A DNA stretch of 64,000 nt from the NCBI RefSeq assembly GCF_028583725.1, contig NZ_CP110680.1, positions 1,178,001 to 1,242,000 on the forward strand. Reading direction: 5' to 3'. Both the position numbers and the translations under genes were made by a program. Positions 45,636 to 56,090 of the stretch are shown here, one piece after another. This DNA is from Cellulomonas fimi. Lineage in GTDB: Bacteria > Actinomycetota > Actinomycetes > Actinomycetales > Cellulomonadaceae. Every line of letters starts with the position of its first letter. Position 1 is the stretch's first letter. A model generated the notes under the pieces. That model made no database searches. It was not told where the DNA came from and saw nothing but the letters and a program-made list of their open reading frames with translations.

Positions 45636-46822
45636 CAGACGCGCTCCACGACGAGCACCTGCTGGTGCCCGGCGACGCGGGTCAGCACGACGGTGGCCTC
45701 GGCGTCGCCGCGCAGGTCGAGCTGCTTGCGCAGCTGCTCGGGGACGACGGCCGTGCCGCGCTTCTTGATGGTCAGCCTGCCGACGCCCCGCTCGCGCAGG
45801 TACGTCCGCAGGCGCTTGAGGCCGAACGGCATGGTGTCGAGCACGCGGTACGCCGTGGCGACGGGTTCGTCGTGCAGCTCGTCGGACGTCACGTAGGCGA
45901 TCGTGGGGTCGACGAGCGTCCCGCGCACCCGGTGGGCGACGTCGCCGACGAGCCCGGCGCGGATGACGGCGCCGTCAGGCTCGTAGAGGAACTCGCCGAC
46001 GGGTCCGGCGGCCGCGTGCGCGGGGCCGTCGGGGCCCGCGCGCAGCGTGTGCGCCGCGCCGGCGGAGAGGACGAGCGCGGACCGCCCGGGCCCCTCGGGC
46101 GCGAGGGGCCCGAACCAGAGGCCGACCTCGACGACGTCGCCGTCGACGGACACCCACTGCGCCTGAGCGTCGGCGGGCAGCGCGGAGTGCGGCACCCCGG
46201 GTCCGAGCTTGAGCCCGAGCGCGGGGACCTGCTCGCGCAGCGCGAGGACGGCGTCGAGCGGCGGCGCGTACGCGCCCGGGTCGAAGACGCGGCTGCCGGA
46301 CGACGTGCGGCGCGCGGGGTCGGCGTAGACGCCGTCGACGCCCTCGGCGGCGAGGTCGAGCGTGAGCCCGTCGGCGTGCCGGACCTGCGTGTCGGGGAAG
46401 TGCCGGAGGTTGACGGTCGCGATCGCGGCGGTCGCCTCGTCGACGTCCGTGGCCAGCACCGCGAGCCCGACGCCCGCGAACGCCATCGCGTCGGCGCCGA
46501 TCCCGCACGTGAGGTCCGCGACCCGCGTCGTGCCCGCGTCGCGGTACCGGCGGGCGTGGTGCGCCGCGACGGTGAGCCGCGTGGCCTGCTCCAGGCCGGC
46601 GGCGGTGAACAGCATCCCGTCGGCGAAGTCGCCGAGCTTGGCGCGTGCACGCGCCCGCAGCCGCGACTGGGTGAGCGCGGCGGCGACGAGCGTCGGGTCG
46701 AGGCCCTCGGCGTGCAGGCGCGCGGACAGCGCCATCGCCCGCTGCTCGTCGTACGGCGGGAGCGCCGAGAGCAGGGCCCAGCCCTGGGGGCTGAGCAGCG
46801 CGGTGAGGCCGGCGGCGTCCAT
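45635..46822 (-). CDS. Class I SAM-dependent methyltransferase with THUMP-like domain
   Basis: 395 residues from ATG 46822. The SAM motif I is VADLTCGIGADAMAFAGVG, then VLATDVDEATAAIATVN, and DGVYADPARRTSSGSRVFDP has the DPARR block. The C-terminal part (PEQLRKQLDLRGDAEATVVL) resembles the THUMP-like domain of actinobacterial members. An RNA methyltransferase is the best guess. The target is unknown. A 123-nt open stretch upstream lacks conserved residues. Confidence 0.85.
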   Translation of the reverse strand: MDAAGLTALLSPQGWALLSALPPYDEQRAMALSARLHAEGLDPTLVAAALTQSRLRARARAKLGDFADGMLFTAAGLEQATRLTVAAHHARRYRDAGTTRVADLTCGIGADAMAFAGVGLAVLATDVDEATAAIATVNLRHFPDTQVRHADGLTLDLAAEGVDGVYADPARRTSSGSRVFDPGAYAPPLDAVLALREQVPALGLKLGPGVPHSALPADAQAQWVSVDGDVVEVGLWFGPLAPEGPGRSALVLSAGAAHTLRAGPDGPAHAAAGPVGEFLYEPDGAVIRAGLVGDVAHRVRGTLVDPTIAYVTSDELHDEPVATAYRVLDTMPFGLKRLRTYLRERGVGRLTIKKRGTAVVPEQLRKQLDLRGDAEATVVLTRVAGHQQVLVVERV

Positions 46823-46938
46823 GCGGGCGATCCTTGCACGGCCCGACGGGCGGCGCGGCGGGCCCGGTGCGACGAGAGGCGCGGGGCGGCGCCGGTCGAC
46901 GCCGTCGGGGCCCGCGAGCGCGGCGCCACGCGCGGAGA

Positions 46939-46965
46939 TTGGCACTCGCCTTGACCGAGTGCTAA
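46939..46965 (+). promoter_or_regulatory. CIRCE element, HrcA operator of groES
   Basis: TTGGCACTC-N9-GAGTGCTAA, a near-perfect CIRCE with the standard 9-nt spacer. It overlaps the groES -35 (TTGACC, 46951-46956), so HrcA bound here would block RNA polymerase and be released under heat stress. Confidence 0.93.
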
Positions 46966-46979
46966 CGCGTTCCTAGAGT
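46951..46979 (+). promoter_or_regulatory. groES promoter
   Basis: TTGACC (46951-46956), 17-nt spacer, TAGAGT (46974-46979). It is embedded between the two operator dyads. It predicts a leader of roughly 115 nt. Confidence 0.8.
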
Positions 46980-46983
46980 GAGG

Positions 46984-47014
46984 AGCTGGCACTCTCCTGG
47001 TGAGTGTGCCAGCT
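46984..47014 (+). promoter_or_regulatory. Second CIRCE-like dyad of groES
   Basis: Arms AGCTGGCAC and GTGCCAGCT (46984-46992 with 47006-47014), containing GGCACTC and GAGTGTGCC. The inner spacing differs from the consensus, so it is a degenerate CIRCE. It lies just past the -10 at the transcription start. Confidence 0.6.
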
Positions 47015-47101
47015 GCGCACCTGGTCACGGCACCCGCGACGACGTGAGCCGGTGCGCTCGGACAGCTCGAATACGACTCACATGCGAAGGGGAGGTCCGC
47101 T

Positions 47102-47398
47102 GTGTCGGTCTCCATCAAGCCCCTCGAGGACCGGATCGTCGTCAAGACGCTCGACGCGGAGACGACGACGGCCTCGGGTCTCGTCATCCCGGACAGCGCC
47201 AAGGAGAAGCCCCAGGAGGGCGAGGTCCTGGCGGTGGGTCCGGGTCGTGTCGACGACAACGGCAACCGGATCCCGCTCGACGTGGCCGTCGGCGACAAGG
47301 TCATCTACTCGAAGTACGGCGGCACCGAGGTCAAGTACGCCGGCGAGGAGTACCTGATCCTCTCGGCCCGCGACATCCTCGCGGTCGTCGTCAAGTGA
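47102..47398 (+). CDS. groES: Co-chaperonin GroES
   Basis: 98 residues from GTG 47102 with GAAGGGGAGG upstream. [20 protein letters not shown], the mobile loop region [20 protein letters not shown] and [20 protein letters not shown] are conserved. It caps GroEL to enclose folding substrates. No groEL follows. Two terminators end the transcript, so here groES is transcribed alone. CIRCE control is retained. Confidence 0.97.
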   Translation: MSVSIKPLEDRIVVKTLDAETTTASGLVIPDSAKEKPQEGEVLAVGPGRVDDNGNRIPLDVAVGDKVIYSKYGGTEVKYAGEEYLILSARDILAVVVK

Positions 47399-47404
47399 TC
47401 TGAC

Positions 47405-47472
47405 GGTGCCCGGCGCCCGTCGCTGACGGCGCCGGGCACCACGAAGGCCCCCGACCATCGGTCGGGGGCCTT
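47405..47472. terminator. Two tandem terminators after groES
   Basis: First stem 47405-47417 with 47428-47440 (13 bp, perfect). Second stem 47444-47456 with 47460-47472 (13 bp, perfect, 3-nt loop) followed by CGTCGTCC. They face the convergent whiB gene and probably stop both strands. Confidence 0.85.
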
Positions 47473-47493
47473 CGTCGTCCTCGGGTCCGCGGG

Positions 47494-47790
47494 TCAGACG
47501 ACCGCGCGACGTCCGCTGCGCTGCGCCAGGATCGCGGCCCGCTCGTCCTCCGACAGGCCGCCCCACACGCCGTAGGGCTCGCGCACCGCGAGCGACTGCT
47601 CACGGCACTCCTTGAGCACCGGGCACGTGGCGCAGATGGCCTTGGCGGCCTCCGCGCGGCGCCGACGCGCCGACCCACGCTCGCCCTCGGGGTGGAAGAA
47701 GAGGTCCTGGTCGGCGTCGCGGCAGGCGCCTTCGAACTGCCACTCCCACAGGTCCATCACCGGTCCGGGCAACCGCGAGATCTCCGCCAT
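47494..47790 (-). CDS. WhiB-family iron-sulfur transcriptional regulator
   Basis: 98 residues. The four cluster cysteines are in FEGACRD, ICATC (two) and LKECRE, followed by the G-V-W-G-G turn (YGVWGGLSEDERA) and a basic C-terminus (RSGRRAVV) for DNA binding. WhiB proteins bind a [4Fe-4S] cluster and usually contact sigma factor HrdB/SigA. The neighbourhood (groES, guaB, guaB3) is that of mycobacterial whiB3, but the subtype cannot be proved from sequence alone. Confidence 0.93.
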   Translation of the reverse strand: MAEISRLPGPVMDLWEWQFEGACRDADQDLFFHPEGERGSARRRRAEAAKAICATCPVLKECREQSLAVREPYGVWGGLSEDERAAILAQRSGRRAVV

Positions 47791-47896
47791 GCGTCCTCCT
47801 CAGTCATTCCGAGTCCGTGGGCCGTGGGCTCCAGCGCGCTCGGTGGCTCGGTTGTCAGGCACCCCGCACGGTGGTGCGGGTGGTGCGATGGGCTGA

Positions 47897-47925
47897 ACGC
47901 TACAACCGCGCCAGAAGTTGTTCAA
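47897..47925 (-). promoter_or_regulatory. whiB promoter
   Basis: On the minus strand: TTGAAC (47920-47925), 17-nt spacer, TAGCGT (47897-47902). The -10 sits at one arm of an inverted repeat ACAACCGCG/CGCGGTTGT (47902-47910 with 47952-47960), and a palindrome CACGATCGTG (47936-47945) lies between. The leader is about 100 nt. Confidence 0.7.
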
Positions 47926-48039
47926 GACTGCTTCGCACGATCGTGTGATGACGCGGTTGTGGGCGGACGCCCAGGTCGGCTGACGCGGTCCGGCCTTCTC
48001 GGCGCCGCCGTCACCGCACGACGACCCGCGCCGCACTGG

Positions 48040-48045
48040 CACAAT
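48040..48045 (+). promoter_or_regulatory. -10-like hexamer CACAAT for the merR gene, leaderless
   Basis: CACAAT, 6 nt before ATG 48052. No Shine-Dalgarno. Confidence 0.45.
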
Positions 48046-48051
48046 CGCGTC

Positions 48052-48999
48052 ATGCCCGCCGACGAGGACGTCTCGACGCCCACGACCACGGCGCCCGACG
48101 CGGGAGCGCCCGCGCTCGCCGTCGCGGCCGTCGCGCGCCGGCTCGGTGTGGCGCCCGCGACGCTCCGCACGTGGGACCGGCGGTACGGGCTCGGTCCGTC
48201 GGAGCACTCCGCGGGCGCGCACCGCCGGTACAGCGCGACCGACGTCGAGCGGCTGCTCGTCATGCGGCGGCTCACCCTCGACGGCGTCGCGCCCGGCGAG
48301 GCGGCGCGCCTCGCGCTCGCGACCGACGTCACCGCCGAGCACGGGCACCGCGTCCGGCCCGTCGCCCCGCACCCCGACGCCAGCCCGACCGCGGTCGTGG
48401 ACGCCGCGCTCGCCGACGACGCGGACCGCTGCGCCCGCCTCCTCGCGCTCGGTCCCGGGACACCGGGTGCGGTCGCCCGCTGGTGGACCGACCTCGTCGA
48501 GCCCGCGCTGACCCAGCTCGCCCGGCGGACCGTCGTCGACCGTCCTGGCGTCGACGCCGCGCTCACGGTCCGGGCGGCCGCGTCCGCCGCGCTGCGCGAC
48601 GCGACGGCCGACCCGCCCGCCGCGGGCAGCCCCGTCGTGCTCGTCCTCGTGCCCCCGGGGGAGGAGCGGCCTCTCGTCGCGCACGCGCTCGCCGGTGCGC
48701 TCGTCGAGAGCGGCGTCGACGGCCGGCTCGTCGGCGGTCCCGTGACCGCGCACCACGCGTCCGAGCTCGTCGCGATGACGCGCGCGCGGGCCGTCGTCAC
48801 CGTCGGGCGGCGCACCGAGCCCGACCTCGACGTCGTCGTCCGGCTCGCGCACGACCGTCGCGACCTGCCGCAGTTCGTCATGCTGCCCGACAGCGCACAC
48901 CGTCACGTCCCCGTCGAGCCGCACGTGCACCGGGCCCGCACGTTCACCGGGCTGCTCCACGAGGTGCTCGCGGTCGCCGCGCCCGCCGACGGCAGCTGA
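48052..48999 (+). CDS. MerR-family regulator with C-terminal cobalamin-type helical domain
   Basis: 315 residues. A Thr/Pro/Ala-rich leader is followed by the MerR HTH (LAVAAVARRLGVAPATLRTW, DRRYGLGPSEHSAGAHRRYS). The C-terminal ~200 residues resemble the B12-binding-type module of CarH-like regulators (VVDAALADDADRCARLLALG and VLVLVPPGEERPLVAHALAG). No typical DxHxxG cobalamin motif is seen, so B12 binding is unlikely. ATG 48052 fits the leaderless hexamer. It is divergent from whiB across 261 nt. Confidence 0.82.
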   Translation: MPADEDVSTPTTTAPDAGAPALAVAAVARRLGVAPATLRTWDRRYGLGPSEHSAGAHRRYSATDVERLLVMRRLTLDGVAPGEAARLALATDVTAEHGHRVRPVAPHPDASPTAVVDAALADDADRCARLLALGPGTPGAVARWWTDLVEPALTQLARRTVVDRPGVDAALTVRAAASAALRDATADPPAAGSPVVLVLVPPGEERPLVAHALAGALVESGVDGRLVGGPVTAHHASELVAMTRARAVVTVGRRTEPDLDVVVRLAHDRRDLPQFVMLPDSAHRHVPVEPHVHRARTFTGLLHEVLAVAAPADGS

Positions 49000-49305
49000 C
49001 CACGTCCGGCGGGTCCCACGGCCTCCCGGGCCCGTCTGGGGCGTCCTCACCCGGCCGGGCGAGGGGCCGTCGACCCGCCGGGTGTCCCCCGTACGGCCCA
49101 GTGGACATTCCCCTCCAGGAGCCCCCGCGGCGGGAGGAACCGGGGCAGGGGAGGCGCCGGAGTGCCCCGGCGGGCTAACGTCTGCGTGCGCGTCGACCGA
49201 TATCCGTGGCGAATCAACCGTTCGGATGACGGACAGGTCGGCAGGGGCCGCGCCGCCCGTCGGAGCAGACGGGCGTACGAGACGGTCTGGGCAACAGGAG
49301 GAACG
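49000..49305 (+). other. Intergenic region upstream of the BldM-like gene
   Basis: A 306-nt stretch without a gene. It has GC-rich repeats early on and an AT-richer part (ACCGATATCCGTGGCG, about 49196-49211) where a promoter may lie. I could not assign -35 and -10 boxes. Confidence 0.3.
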
Positions 49306-51622
<2,317 letters not shown>

Positions 51623-51643
51623 CGCCCCGCGACGCCCGGGGCG
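51623..51643. terminator. Terminator-like hairpin after guaB
   Basis: CGCCCCG (51623-51629) pairs with CGGGGCG (51637-51643). It lies between the convergent guaB and exonuclease stops and has no T run. Confidence 0.5.
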
Positions 51644-51646
51644 CTG

Positions 51647-52366
51647 CTACCAGAGCGTGCCGACGGGCTCGCGCGCGGGCCACGTGGGTTCCGCGCCGGG
51701 GCCGTCGAGGCCCTTCTCGGTGCGCCACGCGTTGAAGCTCTCGGCCCACGCGCGGTGCGCCGTGACCTGGTACTCGTGCAGCGTGTCGAGGTCCAGGTCC
51801 GCGAGGTGCGGGAAGCGCCCGACGATCCGCTCCAGGACGTCGAGGGTCGCGACGACGTCGACGTCGGCGTTGTGCAGGTCGCCCGACTCGACGACCTCGT
51901 AGACGCCGCACAGATCGACGAGCTTGCGCTTGCCCTCGCGCTCGCGGTCCTCCGCGCGGTCCAGCACGAGCGGGTCGATCACGGGCCGGGCGGCGCCCAG
52001 CAGGCGGTCGGGGAGCGTCGGGAGGCGGTGGCGGCGCAGCTCGGCGTCGAGCAGGCACAGGTCGAACGCGGCGTTGTAGGCGACGACGGGGACGCCGGCG
52101 CGGAACGCCTCGGCGAGCGCGGTCGCGATCTCGTCGAGCGCCCCCTTCGGGGCGACGCCGTGGGCCTTCGCGTGCTCGGTGCTGACGCCGTGGATCGACG
52201 CGGCGGCCTCGGGGATCTCGACGCCCGGGTCCAGCAGCCAGGTGCGCACGTGGGTGCCGTCGGCGTCGCGACGGACGAGGGCGGCGGTGACGATGCGGTC
52301 GCGGTCGACGTCGAGCCCCGTGGTCTCCGTGTCGAAGCCCAGCAGGGGTCCGTCGTTCCAGCCCAT
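51647..52366 (-). CDS. DnaQ-like 3'-5' exonuclease
   Basis: 239 residues from ATG 52366. ExoI motif LLGFDTETTGLDVDRDRIVT with the metal Asp and Glu, ExoII VVAYNAAFDLCLLDAELRRH and ExoIII-type HNADVDVVATLDVL with His and Asp. This is the DEDDh class. It could be a proofreading subunit or RNase-T-like nuclease. No BRCT or polymerase domain. The gene is convergent with guaB and divergent from guaB3. Confidence 0.9.
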   Translation of the reverse strand: MGWNDGPLLGFDTETTGLDVDRDRIVTAALVRRDADGTHVRTWLLDPGVEIPEAAASIHGVSTEHAKAHGVAPKGALDEIATALAEAFRAGVPVVAYNAAFDLCLLDAELRRHRLPTLPDRLLGAARPVIDPLVLDRAEDREREGKRKLVDLCGVYEVVESGDLHNADVDVVATLDVLERIVGRFPHLADLDLDTLHEYQVTAHRAWAESFNAWRTEKGLDGPGAEPTWPAREPVGTLW

Positions 52367-52537
52367 CGCGCGTCCTTCGTCCGTGGTGCTCGCCCGTCGG
52401 GCACCGGCCCGCCGGGCGGCGGGCCCGTCGTGCTGCCCGCTTCGCCAGGATCGCACCGACCACCGACAGCGGCGTGCACCGACACGACCGCGCCGACCGC
52501 CGCGCGGCCGCCGACGAGGAGGGGGCGGTGGCGCCGG

Positions 52538-52543
52538 TAGCCT
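52538..52543 (+). promoter_or_regulatory. -10 hexamer TAGCCT for guaB3, leaderless
   Basis: TAGCCT, 6 nt before GTG 52550. Confidence 0.55.
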
Positions 52544-52549
52544 GGTGCG

Positions 52550-53674
52550 GTGAGCAACGAGATCGAGATCGGGCGCGGCAAGCGCGGACGGCGGGCCTTC
52601 TCCTTCGACGACGTGGCGGTCGTCCCGTCGCGGCGGACGCGCGACCCCGAGGAGGTCTCGGTCGGCTGGCAGATCGACGCCTACCACTTCGACCTGCCGG
52701 TTCTCGCGGCGCCGATGGACTCGGTGATGAGCCCGTCGACCGCGGTCGCGCTGGGCCAGGCCGGTGGTCTCGGCGTGCTCGACCTCGAGGGCCTGTGGAC
52801 CCGGTACGAGGACCCGGCGCCGCTGCTCGCGGAGATCGCGACGCTCGACTCGGCGCGCGCGACGGCCCGTATGCAGGAGATCTACTCGGCGCCGATCCAG
52901 CCCGAGCTCGTGAGCCAGCGGCTCAAGGAGGTCCGCGCGGCGGGCGTGACGGTCGCGGGCGCGCTGTCGCCGCAGCGCACGCAGGAGCTGTGGCGGACCG
53001 TGGTCGACGCGGGCGTCGACCTGTTCGTCATCCGCGGCACGACGGTCTCGGCCGAGCACGTGTCGGGCCGCGCGGAGCCGCTCAACCTCAAGCGCTTCAT
53101 CTACGAGCTCGACGTCCCGGTGATCGTCGGCGGCGCGTCCACCTACACGGCGGCGCTGCACCTCATGCGCACGGGCGCGGCGGGCGTGCTCGTCGGGTTC
53201 GGCGGGGGAGCGGCGCACACGACGCGCGTGTCGCTCGGCATCCACGCCCCGATGGCGACGGCCGTCGCGGACGTGGCGGCGGCGCGGCGCGACTACCTCG
53301 ACGAGTCGGGCGGCCGGTACGTGCACGTGATCGCTGACGGCGGCGTGGGACGCTCGGGCGACCTGGTGAAGGCCGTCGCGTGCGGTGCGGACGCGGTGAT
53401 GCTCGGTGCGGCGCTCGCGCGTGCGACCGAGGCGCCGGGCCGCGGCTGGCACTGGGGCCCGGAGGCGCACCACCCGCACCTGCCGCGCGGCGAGCGCGTC
53501 GAGGTCGGCACGGCGGGCTCGCTGGAGCAGATCCTGTTCGGCCCGGGTCACACCGCGGACGGGACGCTCAACCTCGTGGGTGCGCTCAAGCGCGCGATGG
53601 CGACGACCGGGTACTCGGACCTCAAGGAGTTCCAGCGCGTGGAGGTCGTGGTCTCGCCGTACCAGCCGCACTGA
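52550..53674 (+). CDS. guaB3: GuaB3 family IMP dehydrogenase-like protein
   Basis: 374 residues. EIGRGKRGRRAFSFDDVAVV, VGWQIDAYHFDLPVLAAPMD, GQAGGLGVLDLEGLWTRYED and DGGVGRSGDLVKAVACGADA are typical of the actinobacterial GuaB3 group. The IMPDH-type catalytic G-S-x-C-T-T loop is not visible. The equivalent part reads VIRGTTVSAEHVSG, with no Cys. No CBS domains. Its enzymatic role (IMPDH, GMP-reductase-like or regulatory) is not settled for actinobacteria. It pairs with guaB as in Mycobacterium and Streptomyces. Confidence 0.93.
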   Translation: MSNEIEIGRGKRGRRAFSFDDVAVVPSRRTRDPEEVSVGWQIDAYHFDLPVLAAPMDSVMSPSTAVALGQAGGLGVLDLEGLWTRYEDPAPLLAEIATLDSARATARMQEIYSAPIQPELVSQRLKEVRAAGVTVAGALSPQRTQELWRTVVDAGVDLFVIRGTTVSAEHVSGRAEPLNLKRFIYELDVPVIVGGASTYTAALHLMRTGAAGVLVGFGGGAAHTTRVSLGIHAPMATAVADVAAARRDYLDESGGRYVHVIADGGVGRSGDLVKAVACGADAVMLGAALARATEAPGRGWHWGPEAHHPHLPRGERVEVGTAGSLEQILFGPGHTADGTLNLVGALKRAMATTGYSDLKEFQRVEVVVSPYQPH

Positions 53675-53826
53675 CGCCCGGCCCCGCTCACGAACGCCCG
53701 TCCCCGCACGTGTCCGTCCGTGTCCGGTCGGCGTCCGGAAGCGCGCCGGATCGGGTGCGCGGCGCGTGATCGACCGGATAGCGGGCATCGGGATGCCCGA
53801 GTTTGCCCAGGTCGACGTCTGTTTGA

Positions 53827-53876
53827 GTCCGAATGGGCCCGAATCTCTTGACATGGCAGGGTGAGAAGCGGACTCT
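53827..53876 (+). promoter_or_regulatory. fru operon promoter with upstream direct repeats
   Basis: TTGACA (53848-53853), 17-nt spacer, GACTCT (53871-53876). Two GYCCGAAT repeats, 10 nt apart (53827-53834 and 53837-53844), abut the -35. A fructose-1-P-responsive DeoR regulator could bind here. The 253-nt gap from guaB3 holds nothing else. Confidence 0.65.
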
Positions 53877-53927
53877 GGACGCATCAGACATCGCGACGGA
53901 CGCGGTGTCCGGCACGACGGAGGCAGC

Positions 53928-54689
53928 GTGTACGCACCGGAGCGGCACCAGCAGATCCTGGCTCGCGCCCGCGCCGAGGGCCGGGTCGACGTCACCGCCC
54001 TCGCGGACGAGCTCGACGTCACCCCCGAGACCATCCGCCGGGACCTCACCGCCCTCGAGCGTCACGGCCTCGTCCGGCGCGTGCACGGCGGCGCGATCCC
54101 CGTCGAGCGGCTCGGCTTCGAGCCCGGCATCGCGGACCGCGAGGGCCTGCTGGCGGGGGAGAAGGAGCGCATCGCCAAGGCCGCGCTCGACGAGCTGCCC
54201 GACGGCGGTGCCGTCATCTTCGACGCCGGCACCACGACCGTGCGCCTCGCCGAGCTGCTGCCCACCGACCGCGAGCTCACCGTCGTCACGCACGCGCTGC
54301 CCGTCGCCACCGTCCTCGCGACCCGGCCCGGCATCACGCTGCACCTCGTCGGCGGCACCGTCCGCGGCCGCACGCTCGCCGCGGTCGGGACCTGGGCCGT
54401 GCAGGCGCTCGCGGACATCCACGCCGACGTCGCGTTCGTCGGCACCAACGGCCTGTCCGTCGAGCACGGGCTGACGACGCCCGACCTCGCCGAGGCCGCG
54501 GTCAAGCGCGCGCTGGTCACCAACGCGCGGCGGACCGTCGTGCTGGCGGACCACACCAAGCTCGGGCGCGTCGACTTCGCGCACGTCGTGCCGCTCTCGG
54601 CCGTCGACACGCTCGTCACCGACACGGGTGCGGAGCCCGAGCTCGTCGACGAGATCGAGGCCGCCGGGACCCGGGTGGTGCGCGCATGA
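53928..54689 (+). CDS. DeoR-family regulator of the fructose operon
   Basis: 253 residues from GTG 53928, with GGAGG 4 nt upstream. The HTH is ERHQQILARARAEGRVDVTA, LADELDVTPETIRRDLTALE, the DeoR signature. The ligand-binding domain has VIFDAGTTTVRLAELL and HVVPLSAVDTLVTD. It is the first gene of the operon with fruK and the PTS genes, so it is probably the fructose-1-phosphate-responsive repressor (FruR-like). Its stop overlaps the fruK ATG. Confidence 0.9.
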   Translation: MYAPERHQQILARARAEGRVDVTALADELDVTPETIRRDLTALERHGLVRRVHGGAIPVERLGFEPGIADREGLLAGEKERIAKAALDELPDGGAVIFDAGTTTVRLAELLPTDRELTVVTHALPVATVLATRPGITLHLVGGTVRGRTLAAVGTWAVQALADIHADVAFVGTNGLSVEHGLTTPDLAEAAVKRALVTNARRTVVLADHTKLGRVDFAHVVPLSAVDTLVTDTGAEPELVDEIEAAGTRVVRA

Positions 54690-55633
54690 TCCTCACGCTC
54701 ACCCCGAACCCGAGCCTCGACCGTGCGCTGCAGGTCGACCGGCTCGTCGTCGGCGAGGTCAACCGCGCGGACGCCGCGTGGGTGCACCCCGGGGGCAAGG
54801 GCATCAACGTGTCGCGCGTGCTCATGGCGCACGGCGTCCCGACGCTCGCCGTCCTCCCCGCCGGGGGCGCCGACGGTGCGCGCCTCGTCGAGCTGCTCGG
54901 CGAGCAGGGCGTCCCCGCGCTCCCGGTCCCGGTCGCCGAGGACACCCGCACCAACCTCACGCTCGTCGAGGCGGGTGGCGCGACGACCAAGGTCAACGCG
55001 CCCGGCCCCCGGCTCACCGACGACGAGGTCGACGCGCTGCTGCGGGCCGTCGAGCAGCAGCTGACCACGCAGCCCGCGGCGCTCGTCAGCGCGGGCTCGC
55101 TGCCGCGGGGCGCGTCGGAGTGCTTCTTCGTCCAGGTCGCGGGCCTCGCCGCCCGGCACGGCGTGCCGTTCGCGCTCGACACGTCCGGGCTCCCGCTGAC
55201 GCGGGCGGTCCGGTCCGGCGGGCTCACGCTCGTCAAGCCCAACGACGACGAGCTCGCCGAGCTCGTCGGCCATGAGCTCGTGACCGTCGGCGACGTCGTC
55301 GACGCCGCGCGCGAGGTCATCGAGGCGGGCACGCGCGCCGTGCTCGTCAGCCTCGGGGCGCACGGCGCGCTGCTCGTCACCGCGCGGCACCACTGGTGGG
55401 CCGGCGGCCCGCCGCTCGTGCCGCTGTCCACGGTCGGCGCGGGCGACACGACCCTCGCCGGCTTCATCGCCGGGGACGGCGACTCCGCGACCCGCCTCCG
55501 CCGCGCCGTCGCGTTCGGCAGGGCCGCGGTCCTGCTCCCCGGGACCGCGGTCCCCACCCCCGACCAGATCGACACCGACGCCGTCCAGGTCGTCGAGAAC
55601 CCCGACCCCCGTACCGCGCTGAAGGAGCTGTGA
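54686..55633 (+). CDS. fruK: 1-phosphofructokinase
   Basis: 315 residues. It starts MILTLTPNPSLDRALQVDRL, with the pfkB signature 1 (VHPGGKGINVSRVLMAHGVP) and signature 2 (LSTVGAGDTTLAGFIAG) with catalytic Asp. It phosphorylates fructose-1-P from the PTS to fructose-1,6-bisphosphate. ATG overlaps the regulator stop. EIIA begins 1 nt later. Confidence 0.96.
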   Translation: MILTLTPNPSLDRALQVDRLVVGEVNRADAAWVHPGGKGINVSRVLMAHGVPTLAVLPAGGADGARLVELLGEQGVPALPVPVAEDTRTNLTLVEAGGATTKVNAPGPRLTDDEVDALLRAVEQQLTTQPAALVSAGSLPRGASECFFVQVAGLAARHGVPFALDTSGLPLTRAVRSGGLTLVKPNDDELAELVGHELVTVGDVVDAAREVIEAGTRAVLVSLGAHGALLVTARHHWWAGGPPLVPLSTVGAGDTTLAGFIAGDGDSATRLRRAVAFGRAAVLLPGTAVPTPDQIDTDAVQVVENPDPRTALKEL

Positions 55634-55634
55634 C

Positions 55635-56090
55635 GTGACCACCCCCCTCATCACCGCCGACCTGGTCGCCGTCGACCTCGTCGCCACGGACCGCGACGAC
55701 GCGACCCGCCAGCTCATCGACCTGCTCGCCGCCGCCGGGCGCGTGACCGACGCCGACGGGTTCCACGCCGACGTGCGCGCCCGCGAGGCGCAGATGGCGA
55801 CCGGCATGCCCGGAGGCATCGGCCTGCCGCACGCCCGCTCGGCGCACGTCACCGTGCCGAGCCTCGCCGTCGGCAAGGTGCCCGGCGGCGTCGACTTCGG
55901 CGCCCCCGACGGCCCCGCGACGCTCGTCTTCCTCATCGCCGCGCCCGACTCCGGCGACAGCGCGCACCTGCAGATCCTCGCCGCGCTCGCCCGGCGGCTC
56001 GTGCACGAGTCGTTCCGGACGTCGCTCAAGGACGCGCCGGACGCCGCGACCGTCGCCGAGATCGTCACCCGAGAGGTCGTGCCGGCATGA
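55635..56090 (+). CDS. fruA: PTS fructose-specific EIIA
   Basis: 151 residues from GTG 55635. The phospho-His is His66 in GGIGLPHARSAHVTV. The fold is the fructose/mannitol EIIA type (DLVATDRDDATRQLIDLLAA). It receives phosphate from HPr and passes it to EIIB. Its stop overlaps the EIIBC ATG. In many bacteria EIIA is fused to other fru domains. Here it is separate. The symbol follows common use for the fructose permease and is not certain. Confidence 0.9.
   Translation: MTTPLITADLVAVDLVATDRDDATRQLIDLLAAAGRVTDADGFHADVRAREAQMATGMPGGIGLPHARSAHVTVPSLAVGKVPGGVDFGAPDGPATLVFLIAAPDSGDSAHLQILAALARRLVHESFRTSLKDAPDAATVAEIVTREVVPA

Noticed and set aside
40697..46822. A defence or mobile island in the PadR-phosphoesterase-YbdK region
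   Set aside because: Codon use and GC match the rest, and no integrase, transposase, nuclease-effector pair or attachment repeat was found.
48052..48999. Cobalamin-dependent photoreceptor (CarH-type) for the MerR regulator
   Set aside because: The C-terminal part is similar in outline but the DxHxxG cobalamin-binding motif is not present.
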